Source: an uncultured Bacteroidales bacterium (GTDB lineage: Bacteria; Bacteroidota; Bacteroidia; Bacteroidales; UBA932). Taken from it: 64,000 nt of DNA. This document shows positions 26,068-34,772 of this stretch, in pieces. Both the position numbers and the translations under genes were made by a program. The notes below the pieces were generated by a model. The model made no database searches and had not been told where the DNA came from. It saw only the letters and a program-made list of their open reading frames with translations. How positions within the stretch are numbered: the first letter of the stretch is position 1; each line of letters begins with the position of its first letter. Location of the stretch: positions 62,001 to 126,000 of the forward strand of contig CAJOKD010000005.1 of the NCBI GenBank assembly GCA_905235085.1. The letters run 5' to 3'.

Positions 26068-27873
26068 CTAGAATGAAAGACCGTCGTTCCAACCGGGGTT
26101 CTGAGTCAGATTATGGTTGAGAGAACGTTCGTTGATAGGAATCGGGTAAAGATAGTCACGTCCCTCGTCGAAACTGAAAGTGATGTTGTGAAGAGGCTCG
26201 ATGTATCCCCTCGTACCTTCGCTCAGGAACAAGTCAGTTCCAAGTTTGGCGATAACCGTAGCGGTCGAAGCCGAAGGCTTGGTCTGGCCGTCGCCGTAGA
26301 GGGCTATATCGTTCTTGCCGTCTCCGTCGATGTCATATACTCCGACACCAGGGAGGTAAATTCCATAGTAAGGACGGGCGAGCAGCGGTCCCCTCTTCCA
26401 CCTCATCAAGTCGTCGTAGCGGAAGCCTTCCTGGGCAAGTTCAACCGCCCTTTCACGACGGACTTCGAGGATCATTCCGTCAGTCACACCAGGATAGAAA
26501 TCCTCGGTCTGGAGATAAGGGTCCGGATGAGCGGTTGCGTAGGCGACATCCAGGTGAGGCATATTGACCCTTTCACGTAGCAGGTTGATAGACCTGTCCA
26601 CATCGTCCTGGGTAATGGTTCCAAGCTCTGCCTTAGCCTCCGCATAGTTCAGGAGGACTTCTCCGTAGCGGAACACCGGAAGGTCGTTGTAAGACCTGTC
26701 GAACTTGTCGTAGGCGAGGTTGTTCTCAGGCATTACGAACTTGGCCATCTGGTAGCCGGTAAGGGTGATGTCCGCCTGGACTCCTTCAAGGACCGGTGAA
26801 TAGGTATACGTTCCGCCGTTCTCGGTAATCCTGCTGTATCCAGGAAGACGGACGGTCTGTCCCAGGCGAGGGTCACGGTCGACGACTTCCTCGGCGAACT
26901 GCATCGTCTGCCAGCCTTCCTTGTCGGTGAAGCGGGAGCCATCGGTCATCAGGTAGCAGTTCACGAACTTTTTGGTCAAGCTGTTACGGCCCTGGCTGTT
27001 CATAAGGGCAGCCGCTGTGGCGTTGTGCATCAGCTCGGTACCGAAGTCGAAGTTGATGGAAAGGATGTATTCGTCCGTAATCTCATCATAGGAGGAGAAC
27101 AGGACTGCATAGTCGAGGTTAGGTTTCCCGGAGGAATATACCTTGAAAGGTCCTTCCTTCATAATCCTGTCGGCAGCCTTTGCCGACTCCTCGAGGTAAT
27201 AGGTGTACGAGTGCTCCGGATAGGAGATATCGTGATACTTCCTGTAAGTTCCTTCGTAGAGGCAGAAACGGGCCTTGAGGGCAAGTGCAGCCCACTTGGT
27301 GGCACGGTAGTTATGACCTGAACTGTAGCTTTCAGGAAGGCTCTCGATCGCATAGTCGATGTCCTCGATCATATGGGTCATTATCACCTCGCGGGAATCA
27401 CGCGGAGCCTGCAGGACTTCGTCGCTGGTGCCCGGCTCGTGGTCGACCCACGGAACATCGCCGTACATCCTGACTTTGTCGAAGTAGAAATATGCCCTGA
27501 AGAAACGGCAGAGGCCGGAGTATATCTTGTACGCTTCCGCATCCTTGCAGTTCGCTTCCATATACTCGAGGCAGGTGTTCATCTTCCTGAGGTCGGTCCA
27601 GCTCCAGTTACTGCTGGTATTCGGGACTATCCTGTTTGTTCCGCCCTTGACCAGGTCTGAAGGATTGGCCTTTATGTACTGGTCGCTCTGGACATTGTAA
27701 GGAGACTTCGGAAGCAGGTTATTGTAGAACGAATTGGTAAAGAGCTGAAGCTCCGTCATATTCGTGAAGTATGTCTCAGGACTAAGCTTGGACTGTGGCT
27801 TCTTGTCCAGGATGTCATCACAGGCGGTAAAGACGAGAAGTGCGGCCGCCAATATTACAATATATCTTTTCAT
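26068..27873 (-). CDS. SusD-family substrate-binding lipoprotein
   Basis: A 601-residue SusD/RagB protein, the surface lid of a SusC transporter. The start at 27873 gives MKRYIVILAAALLVFTAC with lipobox Cys18; an ATG 12 bases further upstream is also possible. Family features include DDILDKKPQSKLSPETYFTN at the N-terminus, FRAYFYFDKVRMYGDVPWVD, ATKWAALALKARFCLYEGTY (TPR-like helices), and VFRYGEVLLNYAEAKAELG with RRERAVELAQEGFRYDDLMRWKRG in the second half. It lies 19 bases after susC and 19 bases before the BACON/OB lipoprotein gene. The ligand is not known. Confidence 0.94.
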   Translation of the reverse strand: MKRYIVILAAALLVFTACDDILDKKPQSKLSPETYFTNMTELQLFTNSFYNNLLPKSPYNVQSDQYIKANPSDLVKGGTNRIVPNTSSNWSWTDLRKMNTCLEYMEANCKDAEAYKIYSGLCRFFRAYFYFDKVRMYGDVPWVDHEPGTSDEVLQAPRDSREVIMTHMIEDIDYAIESLPESYSSGHNYRATKWAALALKARFCLYEGTYRKYHDISYPEHSYTYYLEESAKAADRIMKEGPFKVYSSGKPNLDYAVLFSSYDEITDEYILSINFDFGTELMHNATAAALMNSQGRNSLTKKFVNCYLMTDGSRFTDKEGWQTMQFAEEVVDRDPRLGQTVRLPGYSRITENGGTYTYSPVLEGVQADITLTGYQMAKFVMPENNLAYDKFDRSYNDLPVFRYGEVLLNYAEAKAELGTITQDDVDRSINLLRERVNMPHLDVAYATAHPDPYLQTEDFYPGVTDGMILEVRRERAVELAQEGFRYDDLMRWKRGPLLARPYYGIYLPGVGVYDIDGDGKNDIALYGDGQTKPSASTATVIAKLGTDLFLSEGTRGYIEPLHNITFSFDEGRDYLYPIPINERSLNHNLTQNPGWNDGLSF

Positions 27874-27892
27874 AATTGTATTCATTCAAGAA

Positions 27893-30800
27893 TTAAAACG
27901 TGATGTCAACACCGAACATATAAGACTTCTGCCAAGGGTAGAAGGCCCTGTTGTAGGAACTACTCCTGTCGAGGGCTCCTTCCGGATCGATGTAGGCAGA
28001 ATGTTTCTTGATAGGAGAGAAGTACTCGAGGTTTTCCCCGGTGAAGTAGATCCTCATATTGCTCAGACCGACGTGCTTGATAGCCTTCTTCGGAAGTGAA
28101 TATCCGATCGAGACGTTCTTGATACGGAGATACCTCAGGTTCTGGAGGTAACGGGTGTTGTTGTTGTACAGCTGGCCCTTACCGTTGTAGGCGAGGTATG
28201 CCACGGCACGCGGGAAGTAGGCGTCAGTGTTGTTGTAGTCCCATACATCGTCTATGAAGTTCTTCGGAAGGAAGGAATTCATAGGCTGGGAGAACGGACC
28301 CCAGAATGCGAATGAATACGGGCTTGGATACCAGTAGTGGTTACCGGTACCCTGGAGGAATACGGACACGTCGAAGCCGGCATAATCGACTCCGAAGGTG
28401 AAACCGTACTGGAGGTGAGGCAGGCTGTTACCGATGATCTTGCGGTCTCCCGGATCGTTGACGGTGTTCGCACCGATGCCGATGATTCCGTCACCATCGA
28501 GGTCTTCGTACTTCAAGTCACCGGCCTTCCAGATGCCACCGGGTATCTTTCCGTTCACATAGGAGAGATCCACACTGGAGGAATAGGCAGCTGCCTCGTC
28601 ATCTGTCTGGAAGAGGTCGTTCGCTACGAAGCCCCAGATCTCACCGATCTTCTGGCCCACATAGTAGCTCTTCGCGAAAGTCTTCTCTTCGTTCTCGAAC
28701 TTGGTGATCTCGGAATCATAGTCACTCAAGGTCGCGCGGAAGTTGTAGCCGAACGGCCTTCCGCCCAGCATCACCTGGTCCTTCCAGGCAAGAGAAAGTT
28801 CATATCCCTTGGTGCGGAGGTCTGCGGTGTTCTGCTTAGGCGCCGCGGCTCCGTATACTGACGGGAGTTCGACACCGTCCGTAAGCATATGCTTTGTGTC
28901 ACGGATGTAAGCCTCTCCGGTGAACTGGAGGCGGCTGTTGAACATATCCATATCGAGACCTACGTTGTACTGGACTGAAGTCTCCCAGGTGAGGTCCGTA
29001 GAGTTCGGAGCGGATATGTTGGAATACTTGGCAACCGTGGATCCTTCGCCGAAGCTGTAGTGAGCGAAGTCGCTCACATTGATGGAACGGATGTACAGAT
29101 AGTTGCTTACGTTCTGGTTACCGAGGGTTCCGAGGGAAGCCCTGAGCTTGAGGTTGTTGACCGTACCGCGGGCGTTGTCGAAGAAAGGTTCCTCGGAAAT
29201 ACGCCAACCCACTGAAACCGAAGGGAAGAAGCCCCAGCGGTGACCGCGGGCGAAACGGGAAGTTCCATCGTAGCGGCCTGAGGTCTCGAAGAGGTAGCGG
29301 CCCTTGTAGTCATAGTTCAGACGGCCGAAGAAACCGAGCATCGCATACTCTGACTGTCCTCCGGACACCGTCATTACGGTGGAACCGTCACTGTTGGCAC
29401 CGACGAGGTCGAGGTCGCTCAGTTCAGTGGAAAGGAGATAATCACCTACCGCTCCGATCTGCTTGAGATGCTGGGTCTCGTAGTTCGCACCGGCCATCAC
29501 GGTAAGGTGATGGGCGTCGGCGAAGGTATTCTCGTACGTTGCATAGAGGTTGGAAGAGTAGTAGTTGTAAGTGTCTATGGTTTCCGAAAGTTCATCCAAT
29601 CCGGCACCTGAGATGTAATACTGCATATCCTCTCCCGGGTACTGCCTGTAAGGGATATTCTCTGTACGGTTGGTGTTCCTGTTCTGATGGAACCTGTAGG
29701 TGAAGTTGCCGATGATAGTCAACCCGTTGAATGGCTTTATGGTGAGCTCGGACGTGTTGGCGAAGTCGGTCTTCCTGTCTACATTGATGTTCTTGCCTTC
29801 TGCGAATACGATATGGCGGCCATTACCGACTGCATACGATCCGTTGAGAATGCCGTTTGCAGGAAGGTAGAGCCAGGATCCATCCGGGTTCTGAGGTGTG
29901 AAGATAGGGATGGCGTGTGCAGCGGCATAAGCGATACCGTTCTCGACGTTGCCTACGCCGATATAGGAATAGGTCGACCCGTAGAATGAAGTATTGTTGC
30001 TGAACCTCATATACTTGTTGATGTCGAAGTCCACCTTGGAACGGAGGTTGAACTTCTTGAACACATCAGGATTGGCCTTGATGATACCGGTCTCACGGTC
30101 GAATCCGCCGGACACGAAATAGCGCATACTCTTGTTGCCGCCGGACATCGATACGTTGTGCTGCTGCACCGGATGCTGGTCGTTGAACATATAGTGCCAC
30201 CAGTCGAAGTTACCGTAGTACAGCCACTGGTTCACTCCGTTGCGGACCTCTTCGATTACCCAGGGACGCTCAGGGTTCTCGACCTTGTCGTTGACACGGG
30301 CGAGGAGCCTCTGCATATCGACGTCGTTGTAGAGGACGTAATCCGAGCCCTCGGATGCCTTGCGGAACTTGTTGATCGTATAGACGGACCAGTAACCCCT
30401 GGTCTCATAATCGGTGGAGGTCGTAGGCTCTTCCCAGCCCCAGCGTCCGCTGTAACGGACGACTGACTTGCCCTGGGAATCGGCACCGCTCTTGGTAGTC
30501 ACGAGGATGACACCGAATGCTGCACGTGCACCGTAAACGGCTGCCGCGGCAGCATCCTTGATGACGGAGATGGACTCCACATCGTTAGGGTTGACACGGT
30601 TGATGTCACCCACTGCGCCGTCGATGAGTACAAGCGGGGAAGCACCGTTGATGGATGTGAATCCTCGGATGTTCAGGGAACCTGTGGAACCAGGGTTACC
30701 TGAAGAAGTGGTGATGTTGAGTCCAGGGACGGAACCCTGAAGCATCGTGGAGAGTGAGTGGGCTGAACGGTTCTCGAGTTCCTTCGACTCCACGGAAGTG

Positions 30801-31171
30801 ATCGCACCTGTAAGGTTGACCTTCTTCTGTGTACCGTAACCTACCACGACGGTCTCGTTCAGCAGCATCGAGTCCTCCTTGAGGATTACCTGGACCCTGC
30901 TGGTGCCTGCCGGCACGAGAACCTTCTGGGCTTCATAGCCCATACAGTTCACCTCGAGGGTGACATCGCCTGCAGGGACACTGAGGGTGAAACCGCCATC
31001 GGAACCGGTCATCGTTCCGTTTGTGGCGGAAGTCATCACGGCAGCCCCAATGACTGGCTGTTGCTGGGTGTCCAGAACTGTTCCGGACACCTGCCTGGTC
31101 TGCGCCGACAAAGCGAGGGATCCCGCCAGTATCAGCGCCAGGATGGCAGCAAATGCTTTGGTTAGTTTCAT
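27893..31171 (-). CDS. SusC-family TonB-dependent outer-membrane transporter
   Basis: A 1092-residue outer-membrane transporter. A signal peptide (to about residue 24) is followed by a carboxypeptidase regulatory-like domain (VSGTVLDTQQQPVIGAAV, about 28-110). The TonB box region and plug follow (NETVVVGYGTQKKVNLTGAI, then SLSTMLQGSVPGLNIT and SLNIRGFTSINGASPLVLIDG), and then a 22-strand barrel ending in YMFGVDITF. No N-terminal STN domain is present, so it is not of the type that signals to an anti-sigma factor. It imports the substrate delivered by the adjacent SusD, using the proton-motive force through TonB. Confidence 0.95.
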   Translation of the reverse strand: MKLTKAFAAILALILAGSLALSAQTRQVSGTVLDTQQQPVIGAAVMTSATNGTMTGSDGGFTLSVPAGDVTLEVNCMGYEAQKVLVPAGTSRVQVILKEDSMLLNETVVVGYGTQKKVNLTGAITSVESKELENRSAHSLSTMLQGSVPGLNITTSSGNPGSTGSLNIRGFTSINGASPLVLIDGAVGDINRVNPNDVESISVIKDAAAAAVYGARAAFGVILVTTKSGADSQGKSVVRYSGRWGWEEPTTSTDYETRGYWSVYTINKFRKASEGSDYVLYNDVDMQRLLARVNDKVENPERPWVIEEVRNGVNQWLYYGNFDWWHYMFNDQHPVQQHNVSMSGGNKSMRYFVSGGFDRETGIIKANPDVFKKFNLRSKVDFDINKYMRFSNNTSFYGSTYSYIGVGNVENGIAYAAAHAIPIFTPQNPDGSWLYLPANGILNGSYAVGNGRHIVFAEGKNINVDRKTDFANTSELTIKPFNGLTIIGNFTYRFHQNRNTNRTENIPYRQYPGEDMQYYISGAGLDELSETIDTYNYYSSNLYATYENTFADAHHLTVMAGANYETQHLKQIGAVGDYLLSTELSDLDLVGANSDGSTVMTVSGGQSEYAMLGFFGRLNYDYKGRYLFETSGRYDGTSRFARGHRWGFFPSVSVGWRISEEPFFDNARGTVNNLKLRASLGTLGNQNVSNYLYIRSINVSDFAHYSFGEGSTVAKYSNISAPNSTDLTWETSVQYNVGLDMDMFNSRLQFTGEAYIRDTKHMLTDGVELPSVYGAAAPKQNTADLRTKGYELSLAWKDQVMLGGRPFGYNFRATLSDYDSEITKFENEEKTFAKSYYVGQKIGEIWGFVANDLFQTDDEAAAYSSSVDLSYVNGKIPGGIWKAGDLKYEDLDGDGIIGIGANTVNDPGDRKIIGNSLPHLQYGFTFGVDYAGFDVSVFLQGTGNHYWYPSPYSFAFWGPFSQPMNSFLPKNFIDDVWDYNNTDAYFPRAVAYLAYNGKGQLYNNNTRYLQNLRYLRIKNVSIGYSLPKKAIKHVGLSNMRIYFTGENLEYFSPIKKHSAYIDPEGALDRSSSYNRAFYPWQKSYMFGVDITF

Positions 31172-31201
31172 AAAGGGTTTGATTAAATAAATGATATAGA
31201 G

Positions 31202-33175
31202 TTACTTCTTGTACTTGTAATTCGCGGTGCCGAAGGCCTTCGGCCGGGTCATCGTCTCTGAATAGACATTGCCGAACCTGTCGGTTACCTTGATCTCGAG
31301 GGTAGAATTCACGGACGTCGTCTGGACGGAGAAGAAATGCGGCCAGGACGATGTCACGAAATTGGTAGAGCCCGCCTTGAAGCGCGGAGCTGACATCACA
31401 AGCATATGCAGCGGATCGTATGCCGCCACCGGGGTCGCATTCAGCTCCTTGCCGTTCTCGGTGACGGAGACCTTCCATTCCTTGTCATATGCCCAGACAT
31501 TGATCAGGACGGTATTGGCAGGATAGGAATTTGTCGAGGCAACCATAGTCTTCCATCCGGAGGCACCGTTGCCGAGGTCGTCGGTAAGGACTTTCTGGAC
31601 CTCGTTCATATCATAGCTGCGGAACTGGTAGGAAGGATCCGCCCCGGCAGCCCTGTACTGCCAGGATATATCGGTCCCGTTGGCCTTGCAGACGGTATAT
31701 CCTCCTGGGGTTCCGTCCTGTGAGAGGTTGAACCCTGTGGTGTAGTAGCCGGACCACCACCAAGACCCGCAGACGGCACCGGCATTGGTCTCATAGAATC
31801 CATTGGCGCTGTCGTCGTAGGTGAAATGGTTGTGGGTGTGTCCGGAGAAGAAATGGACTTTGTAACCGGCGAGGAGAGAACGGAACGCGGATGTGCCGTA
31901 GTCCCCACTTCCGTCAGAGTGTGCTGTAAGCCCCGCCTTGCTGCCCGTAGCCCCGTTTGGCCTGTAAGCAGGTGCGTGGGAGGACATTATCACAGGGGTA
32001 GACTTGTCGACGGTTGCCAAGTCCTTCTTCAGCCATTCCATCTGGTCGGATGTAAAATCGGTGACATACTCGGAACGGTGGTCCTCAGAGATCTTTCCGC
32101 TGGCGTTGTCCACGCTGGCCGGACAGTTCTTGTAATCGATATCGTCCAGGACGATGAAATGGAACTTGCCCAGGTTGAACGAATAGTATGTCGGGCAGAT
32201 TTCGTCACGGTAAGGATTCTCCTTTAGGAAATCCCCTACCTGACGGTAGTCGTTGTCGTGGTTGCCCATCGTATGCCACAGGCAGATCCTGTCAAGGTCC
32301 CTGTTGATCTCCTCCTTGTATTCGGAGAATCCGAAAGTATTGGAATACCAATAGCAGTCCCACGTCATATCCCCGAGGGTCAGGCCATACTGCTTCCCTG
32401 CCCCTGAATCGATATCTCCCTGCATAGAGACCATAAAATCCCTGAACTGGTTGATGTCGTTCTGCTTCTTGGCGAGGTGCATATCCCCCATCACGTAGAG
32501 GGTGAATACGTCGTTATCGATTCTGACAAGCTGGAAATCAGCCCTCTCCGGCGCCGACGAGCCTTTGGTGACCTGCTTCCAGATATCCGGTATTACACCT
32601 TTCATCCCTACTTCGTAACCACTTGGAACAGAAATAAATACGTATCCATATTTCTTATCCGACCGAATCCTGTATACACCGTCGGAGTTGGTCTTGACTA
32701 CGTCCACTCCATCCGATAGGACTACACCGGACAGAGGTTTGCCGCCACAGGTGACCTGCCCGTAGATGGTGGCCCCCTCCGGCGTCACGACGTCGCCGGG
32801 GATTGGTTCAAATGCAACAGTGACAGTCATCGAACCCTTGAAAGTCTTCTGACCGTCACTGGAAAGGTAAACCTTGTAGGTGCCTGAAATCATTTCGGAA
32901 GGCAGCTTGACCGTGAATTTGGAATCGCTCACGGAAGTGATCTGGCAGGTATGCTGCTCGCCATGGGGATCTTCGAGGATTATCTTGTCCGAGGCTTTCG
33001 GAGGATGGTTGAAAAGTACCTTGAAATCCATAGTCTCGTCGGTATTCTTGATGGTAACTGTGGAAGGTACGCTGAATTCAACTTCAGTCAGTTTTTCGTC
33101 TTCCTTCTCCTTGCAGGAATGGAAGGCCAGCAAGGCAGCGAAAGCAAAAATCAGGATAATGCGGATCGTTTTCAT
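31202..33175 (-). CDS. Calcineurin-like phosphoesterase lipoprotein
   Basis: A 657-residue predicted surface or periplasmic phosphoesterase, first gene of the operon. Lipobox: LLAFHSC, Cys20. An IPT-like Ig domain (about 33-122) is followed by a short carboxypeptidase-regulatory-like domain (TIYGQVTCGGKPLSGVVLSDG). The metallophosphatase core has GDMHLA, LGDMTWD, GNHDND, SSHAPAY and SGHTHNH, i.e. all metal-binding blocks. A C-terminal domain follows (from about 500) with GSWWWSGY and YDMNEVQKVL. The substrate is unknown; the family hydrolyses phosphomono- or diesters. A second, truncated member lies at the right end of the window. Confidence 0.88.
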   Translation of the reverse strand: MKTIRIILIFAFAALLAFHSCKEKEDEKLTEVEFSVPSTVTIKNTDETMDFKVLFNHPPKASDKIILEDPHGEQHTCQITSVSDSKFTVKLPSEMISGTYKVYLSSDGQKTFKGSMTVTVAFEPIPGDVVTPEGATIYGQVTCGGKPLSGVVLSDGVDVVKTNSDGVYRIRSDKKYGYVFISVPSGYEVGMKGVIPDIWKQVTKGSSAPERADFQLVRIDNDVFTLYVMGDMHLAKKQNDINQFRDFMVSMQGDIDSGAGKQYGLTLGDMTWDCYWYSNTFGFSEYKEEINRDLDRICLWHTMGNHDNDYRQVGDFLKENPYRDEICPTYYSFNLGKFHFIVLDDIDYKNCPASVDNASGKISEDHRSEYVTDFTSDQMEWLKKDLATVDKSTPVIMSSHAPAYRPNGATGSKAGLTAHSDGSGDYGTSAFRSLLAGYKVHFFSGHTHNHFTYDDSANGFYETNAGAVCGSWWWSGYYTTGFNLSQDGTPGGYTVCKANGTDISWQYRAAGADPSYQFRSYDMNEVQKVLTDDLGNGASGWKTMVASTNSYPANTVLINVWAYDKEWKVSVTENGKELNATPVAAYDPLHMLVMSAPRFKAGSTNFVTSSWPHFFSVQTTSVNSTLEIKVTDRFGNVYSETMTRPKAFGTANYKYKK

Positions 33176-33231
33176 ACTGAAAGTCGACAGTTAAAGATAG
33201 ATTTTGTTCTGTTTATGTGGTTTTCAAATAC

Positions 33232-33239
33232 AAATTTAA
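33232..33239 (-). promoter_or_regulatory. -7 box of the phosphoesterase-SusCD operon
   Basis: TAAATTTG on the minus strand lies 56 bases before the phosphoesterase start. No TTTG at -33. Confidence 0.45.
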
Positions 33240-33289
33240 CAAAAAAAGAGAAAAAGTCTGTATTTTTACAATCTGAAATACCAAAATAT

Positions 33290-34675
33290 ATGAGGAATTT
33301 TCTCGCACCTCCGGCTCACAAACCGGAAATGACCGGAAACGTGGACAAAGAATACAGGAAAATGCGCTGGCAAGTATTCCTGGGCATTTTCATCGGCTAC
33401 GCCGGCTTCTATATCGTCAGGAAGAATTTCTCGATGGCCATACCTGGCCTGGAGAAGCTCGGATTCGAAACCGGCGAGCTCGCTATCGTATTGTCTATGA
33501 ACGCAATAGCCTATGGTTTCTCCAAGTTCCTGATGGCCAGCATATCGGACCGTTCGGATGCCAGGAAATTCCTGCCTCTCGGCCTTGTGATGGCCGCATT
33601 GTCGATGGCCTTCATGGTAGTCCCGGTGAAGTGGATCGGCATCGAGCATAAAGCCTGGGCGATAATGCTGATGGCCGTGCTCAACTTCCTCGTGGGCTGG
33701 TTCAACGGAATGGGATGGCCCCCTTGCGGAAGGGTTATGACACACTGGTTCTCCATAAAGGAGAGAGGTACCTGGATGTCCTTCTGGAACTGCGCCCACA
33801 ATGTCGGAGGCGCCCTCGTAGGGCCTATGGCCACCTATGGAGCGATCTGGTTCGGATCGTGGTTCTTCGGAGCCCATCCGGAATATTATTTCATCATCGG
33901 TTCCTTTGTATTCCCCGCCGCCGTCGCCATCCTCATAGCGATAATAGCCTTCTGTATGATCCGGGATACGCCTCAGTCCTGCGGGCTCCCGTCCATCGAG
34001 AAATGGTCCGGACACGCAGCGCAGACATATTCAGAGAAAGCGGAAGAGGTGCTCAGCATCAAGGAGATATTCAAGACCGTGCTCAGCAACAAGCTGCTCT
34101 GGTACATCGCCTTTGCCAACGCCTTCGTCTATATGGTCCGCTACGGATGCCTGGACTGGGCACCTAAGATACTGACGGACAAGGGCATAGACTTAAAGAG
34201 CACGGGATGGGCATATTTCGCCTACGAATTCGCTGCAATCCCCGGGACCATCATCTGCGGATGGCTGAGCGACCACGTATTCAAAGGCCGCAGGGCACTT
34301 CCTACGATCATATTCATGGCCCTGGTAGGAATCGCTGTCTTCGTCTACTGGAAAAACCTCGACAACCTCACAGTCATCATAGCCTGCCTGATCGCCATCG
34401 GTTTCTTCATCTACGGTCCGGTGATGTTGATCGGAGTCCAGGCCTTGGACCTCGCTCCCAAGAATGCAGCGGGGACTGCAGCAGGCCTGACCGGATTCCT
34501 GGGATACGTCCTCGGTACAGCTGTCCTGGCGAACATAGTCATCGGCTTCGCGATGAAGAACCTGGGGCTTGACAGCGTGTTCATAATGCTTATCGCAGCC
34601 TGTGTCGTATCCATCCTTCTGATGATGCTCACATACAATGCGGAGCAGTATCTCGTCAAGGGCAAAAAAGCCTGA
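33290..34675 (+). CDS. Organophosphate:phosphate antiporter-type MFS transporter (GlpT/UhpT family)
   Basis: A 461-residue inner-membrane MFS protein of the OPA branch, which swaps sugar phosphates or glycerol 3-phosphate for phosphate. The open frame runs upstream past the divergent promoter region, but ATG at 33290 (MRNFLAPPAHKPEMTG) is the natural start. Family marks: RWQVFLGIFIGYAGFYIVRKNFSMAIPGL in the first helix region, the GWPPCGRVMTHWFS loop, and FWNCAHNVGGALVGP. About 12 hydrophobic helices. The gene sits between the phosphoesterase operon (divergent) and the pectin operon (downstream, separate promoter). A substrate linked to either is possible but unproven. Confidence 0.88.
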   Translation: MRNFLAPPAHKPEMTGNVDKEYRKMRWQVFLGIFIGYAGFYIVRKNFSMAIPGLEKLGFETGELAIVLSMNAIAYGFSKFLMASISDRSDARKFLPLGLVMAALSMAFMVVPVKWIGIEHKAWAIMLMAVLNFLVGWFNGMGWPPCGRVMTHWFSIKERGTWMSFWNCAHNVGGALVGPMATYGAIWFGSWFFGAHPEYYFIIGSFVFPAAVAILIAIIAFCMIRDTPQSCGLPSIEKWSGHAAQTYSEKAEEVLSIKEIFKTVLSNKLLWYIAFANAFVYMVRYGCLDWAPKILTDKGIDLKSTGWAYFAYEFAAIPGTIICGWLSDHVFKGRRALPTIIFMALVGIAVFVYWKNLDNLTVIIACLIAIGFFIYGPVMLIGVQALDLAPKNAAGTAAGLTGFLGYVLGTAVLANIVIGFAMKNLGLDSVFIMLIAACVVSILLMMLTYNAEQYLVKGKKA

Positions 34676-34709
34676 CACCCGATGATAATATTAAAATAAA
34701 AACAAAAAT

Positions 34710-34740
34710 TTTGGAATCAATACAAACGTTTGTATATTTG
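34710..34740 (+). promoter_or_regulatory. Promoter of the pectin operon
   Basis: TTTG (34710-34713), a 19-base spacer and TATATTTG (34733-34740), then CAGTC. It lies 32 bases before the GH28 start and is overlapped by the palindrome at 34720-34735. Confidence 0.8.
34720..34735. promoter_or_regulatory. Palindromic operator on the pectin-operon promoter
   Basis: ATACAAACGTTTGTAT is a perfect 16-base palindrome with a central CG, the form typical of LacI-family operators. It fills the spacer and covers the first three bases of the -7 box, so a bound protein would block transcription. The identical sequence occurs at 54356-54371 upstream of uxaC. No gene for the binding protein is in the window. 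Confidence 0.75.
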
Positions 34741-34772
34741 CAGTCAGACAGGCTGACTTTTCAGTCCGATGA

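Noticed and set aside
32951..33289. N-terminal extension of the OPA transporter
   Set aside because: It would overlap the divergent phosphoesterase gene and both promoters; MRNFLAPP at 33290 fits better.
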